64,000 bases of DNA from Streptomyces sp. RPT161 (GTDB taxonomy: Bacteria; Actinomycetota; Actinomycetes; Streptomycetales; Streptomycetaceae): NCBI RefSeq assembly GCF_027533845.1, contig NZ_JAPZVN010000021.1:51867-115866 (forward strand), in the 5' to 3' direction. The position numbers were made by a program, and so were the translations under genes. Under the pieces are notes generated by a model. That model was not told where the DNA came from. It saw nothing but the letters and a program-made list of their open reading frames with translations, and ran no database searches. Shown piece after piece: positions 7,850 through 17,633 of this stretch; positions within the stretch are counted from its first letter, which is position 1; every line of letters begins with the position of its first letter.

Positions 7850-9535
7850 TCAGCGCGGGAATTCCGCCATACCGCCGGGTGCGGTCGCCGCGCCCTCCGC
7901 GAGGTGCCGGCGCCCCGAGCGCACCGCCCAGCCGAACACCCCGAGGCTGAACGCGGCGACCGCGAAGGAATCGTAGGGCTGGGGCAGCACAGCGGTGCCG
8001 CCGAAGGCGCCCAGCGCGGAGCAGGCCAGCAGGCCGAGCAGCCAGGCGGGCAGCCAGGCGCCCTTGCGAACCTCCCTCAGGAGTACGGCGGTTGGCTCGT
8101 GCCGCCGTACCCACCAGAACAGCGGCACCCCCAGCAGCGCCAGCGGCAGCGTCACCCGCAACCGGTGCCAGCTCGACCAGTACACGAACAAGGTGGCCAC
8201 CACGAAGCTGACCGGTGCGATCCAGCGCACCCCCGGCACCCGCCCGGGGCCCGCCACCCGCAGGGTGTACGCGGCCACCGCCGAGGTGGCGTACCCCAGC
8301 AGGAACAGGTTGCCGATTGTGCTGACCACGTCCTGCCAGCCGCCGAACGGCAGCAGGAACAGCAACGTCACCGCGAGGTTCAGCGCCAGCCCCCGGCGCG
8401 GAATGCCGGAACCGGCGTGCACCCGCATGAACCAGTGCGGCAACATCCGGTTCTTCGCCAGCGCGTATGTGCGCCGGGCGTGCGCCGCCACACCGACGAA
8501 GGCCCCGCCGGCGGGTGAGACCACGGCGTCGGCGTACAGCAGGAGGGCGAGCCAGTGCAGATTGAGCAGCAGCGCCAGCTGGCCGAACGGCGAGTCGAAG
8601 CTGACCCCGTGCCAGCCGTGGGCCAGTGCCTGCTCCGGTACCGAGCACAAATAGGCCAACTGCAGTCCGACGTAGAGCAGTACCGCCAGCCCGATCGCGG
8701 TCAGCACCGCGCGCGGCATGTCCCGCCGGGGGTCGCGCGCCTCGCCGGAGAACTCCACCGGTGCCTGGAAGCCGTTCACCGAGTAGACGACACCGCCCAT
8801 CGACAGCGCGGTCAGCCCTGCCGACCACCCGTAGGGGGCGAAGCCGCCGTGCTCGGTCAGCCGGTGCGGATGGAATCCGGAGACCAGCAGCAGGACCACG
8901 GTGATCGTGGGCACGGCCAGCTTGAGCACCGAGACCAGCAGGTTGACCCGGGCGAACAGCCGGACGCCGAACCAGTTGAGCGCACCGAGCGAGACGGTGA
9001 CGGCCGCGGCCAGCGACAGCCCTGCCCAGCTCAGCCGGGCACCGTGGTAGAGCCAGGGCAGCCAGTGCGAGACGTACCGCAGGATCGCGGTCACCTCCGC
9101 GGCGTGCGCCCCCACCGACAGCAGCACCGCCCAGCTGATCACGCCCGCCACCAGCGGCCCGTTGGCGTACAGCGGCCAGCGCACGGTACCCCCGGCCTCC
9201 GGCCGGCTGGCACCCAGCTCGACCATCACCAGGGCGACCAGACCGGCGAGCGCACCGGCCGCCAACCAGCACAGCAGGGACAGCGGCCCGGCGATCCGCG
9301 CCGCGTACATCGCGCCGAACAGCCAACCGGAACCGACGATGTCGCTGAAGCCGATCGCGCCCAGGCCCCAGCAGCCCAGTCGGCGGTGGAGCTTGCGTTC
9401 CTCGACCCTGACGTCCTGCGCGGCGCCCGGGACCGGGGTGCGGGCAGGGCTCACCGCGCGGGGTGGCGGCGTCTCCTCCAGCGGCGGTTGCGACACCAGC
9501 GATGGGTACCCCCGCGCGCCGCGGGAACCACGCAC
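7850..9535 (-). CDS. APC superfamily amino-acid-type permease
   Basis: A protein of up to 561 residues from GTG 9535; GTG 9496 (preceded by a GGGGG run) is an alternative start. After a Pro-rich N-terminus the core has about twelve membrane helices and the APC unwound-helix motif in GFSDIVGSGWLFG. These proteins import amino acids or amines with protons or sodium; specificity is not readable. It probably forms a two-gene operon with the NodB-fold hydrolase downstream. It is the most divergent of three APC permeases in this window (others end at 14424 and 50836). Confidence 0.85.
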   Translation of the reverse strand: MRGSRGARGYPSLVSQPPLEETPPPRAVSPARTPVPGAAQDVRVEERKLHRRLGCWGLGAIGFSDIVGSGWLFGAMYAARIAGPLSLLCWLAAGALAGLVALVMVELGASRPEAGGTVRWPLYANGPLVAGVISWAVLLSVGAHAAEVTAILRYVSHWLPWLYHGARLSWAGLSLAAAVTVSLGALNWFGVRLFARVNLLVSVLKLAVPTITVVLLLVSGFHPHRLTEHGGFAPYGWSAGLTALSMGGVVYSVNGFQAPVEFSGEARDPRRDMPRAVLTAIGLAVLLYVGLQLAYLCSVPEQALAHGWHGVSFDSPFGQLALLLNLHWLALLLYADAVVSPAGGAFVGVAAHARRTYALAKNRMLPHWFMRVHAGSGIPRRGLALNLAVTLLFLLPFGGWQDVVSTIGNLFLLGYATSAVAAYTLRVAGPGRVPGVRWIAPVSFVVATLFVYWSSWHRLRVTLPLALLGVPLFWWVRRHEPTAVLLREVRKGAWLPAWLLGLLACSALGAFGGTAVLPQPYDSFAVAAFSLGVFGWAVRSGRRHLAEGAATAPGGMAEFPR

Positions 9536-9704
9536 CGTGACCGCACTTCACCGGCCCGCAGCAGCGTCCGGGTTCCTCCGGGCCGCCGAGGGGGTGACGC
9601 GCGGCCGATTCGTTTCCCCGCCGCATGGTGCCGGGGCGTTCCGGTTGCTACCTTCCCCCGGCTGAGGCCACGTTTGACCAGCCGACCGAGGGGGTCGCCC
9701 GAGC

Positions 9705-10631
9705 ATGGTGGACATCGTGGCAGGGCCATCGGAACCGGAGCGCGGCCTGTTCTCGCTGGCCGACCTGGCGCCCGCCGCCGTCATCCGACTGGCCCGCAGG
9801 TCAACGGAGTTGTTCGACGACCGCGAGGCGCATGACCGCCCGTTGCGCGACCGGGTCGTCGGCACGCTGTTCACCGGGCCCTCAACCCGCACCCGTACCG
9901 CCTTCACGGTCGGGACACTGCGGCTGGGCGGCACACCGGTGCCGTACGGACCGGATGACCTCCAGTCGTCCGCCGGGGAACCGCTGCCGGACACGGGCAG
10001 AGTGCTCGGCTGCATGCTGGACGCCCTGGTGGCCCGCACCACGGGACCGCTGGAGGGGCTGCGGGTGCTGTCCCGGTACGGGCAACTGCCCACCGTCAAC
10101 GCGATGGCCGCCGACGAGCACCCCACCCAGGGCATCTGCGACCTGGCGACGCTGCTGCTGCGGTTCGGCGACCTGTCCGGCATGCGGCTGCTCTACGTGG
10201 GCGAGGGCAACAGCACCGCGGTCGCCCTGGCGCATGGGCTCAGCGCGGTGCAGGGCGCCCGCGCCACGTTCGTCTGCCCGCGTGAACACGCCGTGCCCGA
10301 AGGGGAGTTGGACCGCGCCGCGAAGCGAGCCGTCGGCACCGGGGCGCGCCTGGAGCAGCTGCACGACCCACGTCGTCTCCCGCGCGAGGTGGACGTGGTC
10401 TACACGACGCGCTGGGGCGGCAGCGGCGCCGACGGGGCGTTCCAGGTGAACCAGGCGTTCGTCAACCGCTGGCCGGACGCCTGGTTCATGCACGACCTGC
10501 CCGCCCGGCGGGGCGAGGAGGTCTCCGCGGCGGTACTGGACGGCCCGCGCTCGCTGGCCTGGACTCAGGCGTCGATGAAGCTGCCCAGCGCGATGGCCGT
10601 CCTGGAGTGGGTGACCAACTCGCCACCATAG
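9705..10631 (+). CDS. divergent aspartate/ornithine-type carbamoyltransferase
   Basis: A 308-residue transcarbamylase. The carbamoyl-phosphate loop STRTRT (residues 60-65) and HPTQ (139-142) are intact. The amino-acid side is atypical: the ornithine-enzyme motif HCLP is HDLP (263-266), followed by ARRGEEV, and the region DVVYTTRW resembles aspartate carbamoyltransferases more than ornithine ones. The second substrate is therefore uncertain. It stands alone, far from any arginine or pyrimidine genes, and is divergent from the APC permease across 169 nt. This suggests a specialised role, for example carbamoylation in secondary metabolism. Confidence 0.8.
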   Translation: MVDIVAGPSEPERGLFSLADLAPAAVIRLARRSTELFDDREAHDRPLRDRVVGTLFTGPSTRTRTAFTVGTLRLGGTPVPYGPDDLQSSAGEPLPDTGRVLGCMLDALVARTTGPLEGLRVLSRYGQLPTVNAMAADEHPTQGICDLATLLLRFGDLSGMRLLYVGEGNSTAVALAHGLSAVQGARATFVCPREHAVPEGELDRAAKRAVGTGARLEQLHDPRRLPREVDVVYTTRWGGSGADGAFQVNQAFVNRWPDAWFMHDLPARRGEEVSAAVLDGPRSLAWTQASMKLPSAMAVLEWVTNSPP

Positions 10632-10744
10632 GACGGGAGTCACGTACTGTGCCGACACGCTGACACCGAGTGGCGGCGCCCCTCGCGGACAGGGGTCGTT
10701 CATCCGGGCGATCGGGGCGAGAATGGGCAGACGTGGAGGTGCCC

Positions 10745-12922
10745 ATGGCTCGCGACTCACGGTCCGCGGCGCCGGGCTCCGGGACGGACGCCATCGATCA
10801 GGGTGTGCGCCAGGATCTCGACGCCCTGCTGGCGCGCCTGGACGCGGCGCGGGACCGGCTGGGCTGCCATATTGCCGCGCTCTACGTTCCTGGGCCGGAC
10901 GCGGAGCGGTTGGAACTGGTGATGATGCTGGGCCTTTCGCGGGAGTTCGTCCGGCCGTGGGAGCATGTGCCGCTGTCCACCACCGCGCCGGTGACGGACG
11001 CGATGCGCGACCGCCGACTGGTGTGGGTGGGCGGCGAGGAGGCGATGGTGCGGCTCTATCCGGCCCTCGCGCTGGTCCTGCCCTACGCCTTCTCGCTCGC
11101 CGCTCTGCCGCTGGTGGCGGATGGTGCGGCGCTCGGGGTCGTCTTCACGTGCTGGCCGGGCTGGCACTCGGCGGAGTTGTCGGAGACCGAGCACGACGCC
11201 CTGATGGCACTCTCCGCTGACCTGGCCCGCCTGCTGCGCGACGCCACCGCGGCGGGCCGCCCCGTACGCGCCGGGCCGGAGCCGCTGATGATCACGGCGG
11301 AGAGCGGCGGCCCCGGTACCCCGGAGAGCCTCACGGCGATGGTCGAGCGGCTGCCGGAGGGCATATGCGCGCTGGACGCGCGGGGTCGGCTGACCTGGGT
11401 CACGCCCAGGGCGGCCAACCTGCTGGGCGCCCCCGTCTTCCGACTGCTCGGCGCCCGCCCCTGGGACGTACTGCCGTGGCTACGGGATCCGGTGTACGAG
11501 GACCGCTACCGGGCGGCGACGGTCAGTCGGCAGATCTCGTCCTTCGTGGCGCTGCGACCACCCGACCGCTGGCTGGCCTTCCGGCTGTATCCGGACGCTT
11601 CCGGGATCACCGTGCGGATCAACGAGGCCGACGTGGCACCGCGAGACGCGCCGGGCCCGATGCTGGCCGCGGACGCCGAGGTCCCCACCCGGGCGGGCGC
11701 GTACTACCACATACTGCACCTCGCCAGTAAGCTCACCCAGGCCGTCGGGGTGGTGGACGTGGTCGACCTGGTGGCCGACCAGATCGTCCCCTCGTTCGGC
11801 GCCCGCGCGGTGGCGGTACTGATCGCCGAGGGCGACCGGCTGCTGGTGGCGGGCCATCGCGGCTATCCGCCGGGCCTCATCGACGCCTTCGACAGCACGC
11901 CGCTGACCGCCGCCACACCGGGAGTCCACGCGTTGGTCTCGGGGGCGCCCGCGTTCTTCGAGTCCCGCGAGGAACTGGAACGGATGTATCCGGTGCGGCC
12001 GCAGATGCGGGACACCATGTCCGCCTGGGCATATCTGCCGCTGGTGGCGTCGGGCCGACTGGTGGGCACCTGCGTCCTCGCCTTCGACCAGCCGCACCAC
12101 TTCACCGTCCATGAACGCGCGGTGCTCACCTCGCTCAGTGGTCTGATCGCCCAGGCCATGGACCGGGCCCGGATGTACGACGCCAAACTGGAACTCGCCC
12201 ACGGCCTCCAGGAAAGCCTGCTGCCGCATGCCCTTCCGCTGCTGCCCGGACTGGAGACGGCGGCCCGCTATCTCCCCGGGACCGAGGGAATGGATATCGG
12301 CGGCGACTTCTACGACATCCTGCGAATAGACCGCGGCACCGCGGGCGCGGTGATCGGTGATGTCCAGGGGCACAATGTGGCAGCCGCGGCGCTCATGGGC
12401 CAAATCCGGACGGCGGTCCGCGCCTATGCGACGGCGGGCGCCGACCCGGGCTCCGTGTTGTCCCAGACCAACCGCCTGATGAATGACCTCGATACCAATT
12501 TGCTCGCGAGTTGCATATATCTGCGGGTGCACCTGAGCGGGAGGTACGCGCTGCTGGCCAGCGCCGGACACCCCCGGCCGCTGTTGCGGACCCCGGACGG
12601 CGAGGTGCGGGTGCCCGAGGTGGCCGGAGGGATCGTGCTGGGCGCGGAGGCCGTCACCAGCTATCCGCTGACCCGAATCCCCATGCCGGTCGGCACGGTG
12701 CTCGCGCTGTACACCGACGGTCTGATCGAGGCTCCCGGGGTCGACCTGGACGACGCGCTGCACGCGCTGGGCGGCAAGCTCGCCCGCTTCGACGACGGAC
12801 CGCTGGACGCCCTGGCCGACGCGCTCACCAGGAACGCGGAGCAGGCCAGGCACCGGACCGACGACATCGCGGTACTGCTGCTGCGCTCGGTCTGCGCCGA
12901 GCGGGACGGCGCCCTCGCCTGA
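10745..12922 (+). CDS. GAF-PAS-GAF-SpoIIE (PP2C) serine phosphatase
   Basis: A 725-residue protein from ATG 10745, with GGAGG 6 nt upstream. An N-terminal GAF-like region (about 15-185) is followed by a PAS domain (about 210-310, LPEGICALDARGRLTWV), a second GAF (about 330-500) and a C-terminal PP2C/SpoIIE phosphatase. Metal-binding motifs GGDFYD (about 519), GDVQGH (538), LYTDG (655) and DDIAVLL (706) are all present, so it should be active. Such proteins dephosphorylate anti-anti-sigma (STAS) factors in sigma-B-type cascades. An STAS protein is encoded at 63483, too far for an operon. No kinase domain is fused. Confidence 0.92.
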   Translation: MARDSRSAAPGSGTDAIDQGVRQDLDALLARLDAARDRLGCHIAALYVPGPDAERLELVMMLGLSREFVRPWEHVPLSTTAPVTDAMRDRRLVWVGGEEAMVRLYPALALVLPYAFSLAALPLVADGAALGVVFTCWPGWHSAELSETEHDALMALSADLARLLRDATAAGRPVRAGPEPLMITAESGGPGTPESLTAMVERLPEGICALDARGRLTWVTPRAANLLGAPVFRLLGARPWDVLPWLRDPVYEDRYRAATVSRQISSFVALRPPDRWLAFRLYPDASGITVRINEADVAPRDAPGPMLAADAEVPTRAGAYYHILHLASKLTQAVGVVDVVDLVADQIVPSFGARAVAVLIAEGDRLLVAGHRGYPPGLIDAFDSTPLTAATPGVHALVSGAPAFFESREELERMYPVRPQMRDTMSAWAYLPLVASGRLVGTCVLAFDQPHHFTVHERAVLTSLSGLIAQAMDRARMYDAKLELAHGLQESLLPHALPLLPGLETAARYLPGTEGMDIGGDFYDILRIDRGTAGAVIGDVQGHNVAAAALMGQIRTAVRAYATAGADPGSVLSQTNRLMNDLDTNLLASCIYLRVHLSGRYALLASAGHPRPLLRTPDGEVRVPEVAGGIVLGAEAVTSYPLTRIPMPVGTVLALYTDGLIEAPGVDLDDALHALGGKLARFDDGPLDALADALTRNAEQARHRTDDIAVLLLRSVCAERDGALA

Positions 12923-12998
12923 CCGTTGACCTCGGACATAGGCTCGACGCCCGAACTCCACCACCCGTCGGACATGGCCCGAGGAAAGGTCAGTGCGT

Positions 12999-14348
12999 AT
13001 GCCAACTTGGCCTGGACGTACCGCCGTTGAGATATCCGCCGCCGTACGCGAGGGCCGGGTCACCCCGCGCGAGGTGGTGGCCGAGCATCTGGCTCGGATC
13101 GAGCGCGAGAACGCCGGAATCGGTGCCTTCCGCACCGTGCGCGCCCAACTCGCGCTGGCCGAGGCGGACGAGGTCGCCGCCCGCCCGGATCTCGCGGGGC
13201 TCCCGCTCGCCGGGGTCCCGGTGGCCGTCAAGGACAACCTGCCGGTGCGCGGGGAGTCATGCCGAAACGGTTCCGCGGCCACCATGGACACCCCGGCCAC
13301 GGCCGACCACCCCACAGTGCGACGACTGCGCGCCGCCGGCGCCGTGGTCGTCGGCCTGACCAACGTGCCCGAACTGTGCGTCTTCGGTACCGCGGACAGC
13401 GTCTACGGAATCGCCCGCAACCCGTGGGACCGGGCGCGCACGTCCGGTGGCTCCTCCGGCGGCAGCGCGGCGGCGGTGGCCAGCGGGATGGTACCGATCG
13501 CCCTCGGCAACGACGGGATGGGCTCGTTGCGGATACCGGCCGCCAACTGCGGCCTGATCGGCCTCAAGCCGGGTTTTGGAACGGTGCCCGCCGGGATCGG
13601 CAACGGCGACTGGTTCGGCATGTCGGAGAACGGCCCGCTGGCCACCACCACCGCCGACACGCGGCTGATGTTTCGGGTGCTGGCCGGTGAGGATCCGCCG
13701 GACGCGGCCCGCCCGGCGGTCGGCCCGTTGCGCGTCGCCGTCTCGGTGCGCAGCCCGCTGCCCGGCGTCGGCGTCACCGCGCCGTACGCCCAGGCCGCCC
13801 GTCGCGCGGGCGAGTTGCTGGCCGCCGCCGGGCACCACGTCACCCCGGCGGACCCGCCGTACCCGGTCTGGCTGGGCGCGGCGGTGTTCGCCCGCTGGAC
13901 CGCGGGCACCGCGGCGGACGCCGAGGGGTTGCCGGTGCGGCTGCTGACCCGGCGCACCCGGCGGCACGGCGCGGTCGGCCGGGTCCTCGCCCGTACCGGG
14001 CTGCCGCAGGCGGATCTGCGGACCCGGTTGCGCGAGCGCCTGGCGCCGTTCTTCGCCCGTTACGACGTGCTGGTCATGCCGGCGCTGGCCCGCCCGGGTC
14101 CGGCCGCGGGGCCGTGGCACGAGCGCGGTTGGCTGGCCAACCTGGTTGGCAGTACGCGGTGTTCACCGCTCACCCCGCCGTGGAACCTCGCCGGCTGGCC
14201 CGCGATGAGCGTTCCCCTGGGCGGCCAGCCGGGCGCGGTGCCGGGTGCGGTGCAGCTGGTGGCGCCGCTGGGCGGCGAGCACACCCTGCTCGACCTGGCC
14301 GCCGAGCTCGAGTCCCGGCACCCCTGGCCGCGTTGTGCCACGGGATGA
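12999..14348 (+). CDS. amidase (amidase-signature family)
   Basis: A 449-residue protein. ATG 12999 is preferred over GTG 12993 because AGGAAAGG then sits 9 nt away. The Ser-cisSer-Lys machinery is visible: VAVKDN (Lys about 77), GGSSGGSAAA and NDGMGSLRIPA around the catalytic Ser, with Met where Gly is usual. Amidase-signature enzymes hydrolyse amides or nitrile-derived amides; the substrate is unknown. It is cytoplasmic. It converges on an APC permease with a shared 15-bp terminator hairpin. Confidence 0.9.
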   Translation: MPTWPGRTAVEISAAVREGRVTPREVVAEHLARIERENAGIGAFRTVRAQLALAEADEVAARPDLAGLPLAGVPVAVKDNLPVRGESCRNGSAATMDTPATADHPTVRRLRAAGAVVVGLTNVPELCVFGTADSVYGIARNPWDRARTSGGSSGGSAAAVASGMVPIALGNDGMGSLRIPAANCGLIGLKPGFGTVPAGIGNGDWFGMSENGPLATTTADTRLMFRVLAGEDPPDAARPAVGPLRVAVSVRSPLPGVGVTAPYAQAARRAGELLAAAGHHVTPADPPYPVWLGAAVFARWTAGTAADAEGLPVRLLTRRTRRHGAVGRVLARTGLPQADLRTRLRERLAPFFARYDVLVMPALARPGPAAGPWHERGWLANLVGSTRCSPLTPPWNLAGWPAMSVPLGGQPGAVPGAVQLVAPLGGEHTLLDLAAELESRHPWPRCATG

Positions 14349-14368
14349 CGCGCGCTGACGCGGGAATG

Positions 14369-14405
14369 CGTGGAGCCCGGCCGAGGGGACCGGCCGGGCT
14401 CCACG
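14369..14405. terminator. bidirectional intrinsic terminator
   Basis: A perfect 15-bp inverted repeat (14369-14383 with 14391-14405) closes a 7-nt loop. It lies between the ends of the convergent amidase and APC permease genes, 21 nt after one stop and 19 nt after the other, so it can terminate both. Confidence 0.88.
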
Positions 14406-14423
14406 TGTCGGGAGGGGGGAGGC

Positions 14424-16064
14424 TCAGTGGCCGCCCTCGTCCACCACGGTCACCGAGTCGATGTTCCGCTGGATCTCCTCGCTGGACAGCGCCGTGGCGC
14501 GGGCCCAGTAGTAGATGCCCAGGGAGAACGCCGCGATGAGCGCGATGTCCCACCACAGCGGGATGGCGCCGGTGCCGTTGCCGAAGCCGCCCTGCCAGGA
14601 GATCACGCCGATGCCGATCAGGTAGACCGGAAGCCACTGCGCCGACTTCCAGTTCAGCATCGGGGCGTTCGGCAGACCCTTGCGGTTGGCGTACAGCGCG
14701 TACGAGCCGAGCAGTACGTAACCGAGGACGATGGCGACGCCCAGCCGCCACAGCGTGTCCCAGCCGGACCAGTAGATGATCAGGCTCGCGATCACGAAGG
14801 ACAGCGGCGAGATGAGGCCACCGCCGGGCAGCCGGTAAGGCCGGTCCCGCTCCGGCAGCCGGGAGCGCAGCGCGCCGAAGGCGAGCGGGGCACCCGCGTA
14901 CATCAGGACACTGGCCGAGCTGATGAAGCTGACCAGCTGCTGCCAGCTCGGGAACGGCAGGAAGCAGATCACGCCGGTCACGAAGGCCATGACCAGACCG
15001 AACCACGGAACGCTACGGGCGTTGGTGCGCTCGAACAGCGTGGGAGCGTAGCCGTTCTTGCTCAGACCGTAGGAGATGCGCGACGTGGAGGTGGCGTAGA
15101 TCAGACCGGTACCACCGGGGGAGATGACCGCGTCCATGTACAGCACCCAGGCCAGCCAGCCGAGTCCGACGACGGTCGCCAGACCGGCGAACGGCCCGCT
15201 GATTCCCGCGTAGTTGAGGTTGGCCCAGCCCTTGGCGAAGGAGCTGCCGGGCAGCGCGCCGATGTAGACGATCTGCAGCGCCAGGTAGATGCCCGCGCCG
15301 ATGAACACCGAGCCGATGGTGGCCCGCGGGATGTCCCGCTTGGGGTTCTTGCTCTCACCGGAGATCTGGATCGCCTGCTCGAAGCCGAGCAGCGCGAAGA
15401 TGATTCCGCTGGTGCTGATCGCCCCCAGCACACCCTTGGCGCCGAACGGTGCGAAGCCGTGCGAGGTGAAGTTGCCGCCGTGGAAGTGGGTGGCCGCCAG
15501 CACGAATATCGTGAGCAGCGGGATGGCCACCTTCCACCAGGTGGCGGCGCTGTTGGTGTGCGCCAGTAGCCGGACGCCGAGGAAGTTGACCGCGACGAAG
15601 ACGGCCATCAGGATCACCGCGACGATGAAGCCGCTCACCGTCAGCGTCTGGTCCTTGTTGAGGAAGCCCTGCGCCCAGGACCAGTGACCGGCGTAGCCGA
15701 TCATCGCCTCGACCTCGATCGGGGCGACGGTGGCCGCCTGCAGCCAGGAGAACCAGCCGAAGGACATACCGGCGAGCCCGCCGAAGGCGTAGTGCGGGTA
15801 GCGGGCGGTACCGCCCGCTACCGGGAAGAGGCCGCCGAGCTCGGCATGGACCAGGGCGAGCAGCACGATCGCGATCGCGCCTATGGTCCACGAGATGATG
15901 GCGGCCGGTCCGGCGACGACCACGGCCTTCTGCGCGCCGTACAACCATCCTGAACCGATGATGGAACCGACAGACGCCCAGAGCAGCCCGATCAGGCCTA
16001 CATCGCGACGGAGCGTGCTGGGGTCCCGCGCCGTCTGCGGGGCGAACTTGTCCACACTGACCAT
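14424..16064 (-). CDS. APC superfamily permease (paralogue of the one at 50.8 kb)
   Basis: A 546-residue protein from ATG 16064, with GGAGAGG 6 nt upstream; an in-frame ATG 15 nt earlier lacks a site. About twelve membrane helices start at GLIGLLWASVGSIIGSGW; also conserved are HAELGGLFPVAGGTARYPHY and FGWFSWLQAATVAPIEV. These segments are shared nearly word for word with the permease at 50836-52479, so the two are paralogues. The family includes aspartate and other amino acid/proton symporters. A roughly 30-residue acidic cytoplasmic tail ends the protein. The neighbouring amidase is convergent, so a functional link is only suggestive. Confidence 0.88.
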   Translation of the reverse strand: MVSVDKFAPQTARDPSTLRRDVGLIGLLWASVGSIIGSGWLYGAQKAVVVAGPAAIISWTIGAIAIVLLALVHAELGGLFPVAGGTARYPHYAFGGLAGMSFGWFSWLQAATVAPIEVEAMIGYAGHWSWAQGFLNKDQTLTVSGFIVAVILMAVFVAVNFLGVRLLAHTNSAATWWKVAIPLLTIFVLAATHFHGGNFTSHGFAPFGAKGVLGAISTSGIIFALLGFEQAIQISGESKNPKRDIPRATIGSVFIGAGIYLALQIVYIGALPGSSFAKGWANLNYAGISGPFAGLATVVGLGWLAWVLYMDAVISPGGTGLIYATSTSRISYGLSKNGYAPTLFERTNARSVPWFGLVMAFVTGVICFLPFPSWQQLVSFISSASVLMYAGAPLAFGALRSRLPERDRPYRLPGGGLISPLSFVIASLIIYWSGWDTLWRLGVAIVLGYVLLGSYALYANRKGLPNAPMLNWKSAQWLPVYLIGIGVISWQGGFGNGTGAIPLWWDIALIAAFSLGIYYWARATALSSEEIQRNIDSVTVVDEGGH

Positions 16065-16382
16065 GAGGGGCCTCTCCATTAATGGCAGAGCGTGCTGAGA
16101 AGAGTTGCCTCAGAGTAGGGATCGTTCATACGTCCGCAAAGACTCGACGATGAATAGTTACCTTCCAGAGATAATTTCCATGCGCCCGCCGCGTTTCCCT
16201 TGGACAGCCCGCTCTCAGCTGTCTCCGGGGCCCCTGGTAAAGAAATGGTCAAGACGCGCTTCAGGTGGGAGGACCTCCGGCTCCGACTATTACCGGGTGG
16301 TCGCGAACCGGCGGAATGACTTGAGCGTAATTTGAGCTGCGGCGCGCTTTCCCGCCGGTTTCCCGGCGGGGACGCGTCGCGG
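16065..16382. other. intergenic: permease promoter region and 3' end of the DUF6528 gene
   Basis: 318 nt between two minus-strand genes. Positions 16130-16185 are clearly AT-richer than the surroundings and probably carry the permease promoter, though no convincing -35/-10 pair was assigned. A 76-codon plus-strand frame at 16105-16335 has no ribosome binding site and poor codon bias. The left... end near 16351-16370 is a terminator hairpin, annotated separately. Confidence 0.6.
16351..16370 (-). terminator. terminator of the DUF6528 gene
   Basis: An 8-bp GC stem (16351-16358 with 16363-16370) with a 4-nt loop, 13 nt beyond the stop of the minus-strand gene ending at 16383. A short A/T stretch follows on one side, and the position fits a factor-independent terminator. 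Confidence 0.65.
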
Positions 16383-17423
16383 TCACTCGTCGTCGCTGTC
16401 GTATGGCAGCAGCCAACGGGCCTTGTACAGACTCGCCCCCGCGGTGTCCTGGCGGCCGTCGGGCGCGTGGAAGTCGATGGTCGAGGTGCACCACTGGCAG
16501 GGATTGCCGGACTGCGGGGTCACCGTGAGCACCTGGCCGGTGACCGGGTCGTCGCCGACGCTCTTGACCCCGGCCCGGTCGATCCCCGCCTGCCCGGGAT
16601 ATCCGACGAAGGCGTCATCGGAGATGGAGTACTGCCGCACGTGGTGGGTGCTGGTGACCCACAGCCGGTTGCGGTCCCTCGCGACCGCGGACAGGTCATG
16701 GCCGCCGGTGTCGGGGAGGTTGACGGTCACCCCGGTGGACACCTCCGGTTCGGCGTCGCTGCCGTCCACCTTCAGGCCGACCAACTGGCTCTCGCCCAGG
16801 GCCCACAGCGTGCTGTTGGCCTCGTCCCACTGCACGCCGTGCGCACCGGGCAGGCCGTACTGGACGTACCGCGCGGAGCCCGGCCCCTGGGAGGCGGTGT
16901 AGATGCGGACGAACCCCCCTGTGCTGGCCGCGACCGCGACGTTGCCGCCCGGCAGCAGTTCCAGGCTGTGGGCGTTGCCGCCGACCACGGTGGCCCAGGC
17001 GACCCGGCCGTGCGGGTAGGACACCACCGCGACCAGGCCGGCCGACGCGCAGGTCAGCAGCCACTGCCTGCCGTCCACCACCCGGTGCTTGGCCTCGCTG
17101 ACGTTGCGCCAACTCCTTTGCGGATTCAGGAAGTTCAGGCTGCCGTCGTCGGTCGGCGACCAGGACCACAGCGCCGCCCTCGCGGCGGAGCGCAGGGCGG
17201 CGCGGGTGCCGTGTTCGGCCCAGGACTCGTCGGTGGGGTCGAGGACCAGTACCCGCTCACTGGCCTGGTCGGCGGCGAGCAGCAGGCTCCGGGTCCTGGC
17301 CCGCGCCTCGGTCCTGGCGCGCGGCCGGACGGTCAGCGCCGACGCGGGCGCGGCTCCGGTGGTCAGGGCCGCCGCCATCATGCCCAGCACGGCGCGCCGG
17401 GACCGTGCGACCGGCGCGCTCAT
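16383..17423 (-). CDS. secreted DUF6528 family beta-propeller-like protein
   Basis: A 346-residue protein. The N-terminus SRRAVLGMMAAALT is a Tat-type signal (RR, hydrophobic core, ASA cleavage region), so export in a folded state is likely. The body has repeated strands such as VLVLDPTDESW, AHSLELLPGGNVAVA and HGVQWDEANSTLWALG, typical of a WD/YVTN-like propeller and matching DUF6528 proteins of Streptomyces. A near-C-terminal CQWC pair could form a disulfide. No enzymatic motif is visible. It may bind a cell-surface carbohydrate or protein. Confidence 0.82.
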   Translation of the reverse strand: MSAPVARSRRAVLGMMAAALTTGAAPASALTVRPRARTEARARTRSLLLAADQASERVLVLDPTDESWAEHGTRAALRSAARAALWSWSPTDDGSLNFLNPQRSWRNVSEAKHRVVDGRQWLLTCASAGLVAVVSYPHGRVAWATVVGGNAHSLELLPGGNVAVAASTGGFVRIYTASQGPGSARYVQYGLPGAHGVQWDEANSTLWALGESQLVGLKVDGSDAEPEVSTGVTVNLPDTGGHDLSAVARDRNRLWVTSTHHVRQYSISDDAFVGYPGQAGIDRAGVKSVGDDPVTGQVLTVTPQSGNPCQWCTSTIDFHAPDGRQDTAGASLYKARWLLPYDSDDE

Positions 17424-17589
17424 GAGCCCGCCCCGATCGCCGCCCCTGGACTTTCGACTCGGGTACCGCGCGACAGTAGTACAAATGCATCCATTGGCTC
17501 ATTGGAGCCCGGCGTACTCCGCGTCCGGGGGCTCACACGCCACGGGTCCCTCCACCGGCGTACGGATCCGTCGCCCACTTGACCGCACC

Positions 17590-17625
17590 GGCGGCCTGGC
17601 CACCCGACCGGGGGCCAGGCCGCCG
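17590..17625 (-). terminator. terminator of the Rpf-like gene
   Basis: A near 13-bp perfect stem (17589-17601 with 17613-17625) with an 11-nt loop, starting 9 nt after the stop of the minus-strand Rpf-like gene. A strong intrinsic hairpin. Confidence 0.8.
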
Positions 17626-17633
17626 TACGTCGG

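Noticed and set aside
16105..16335. 76-codon ORF upstream of the APC permease
   Set aside because: It lies in the AT-rich promoter region, has no ribosome binding site and poor codon bias.
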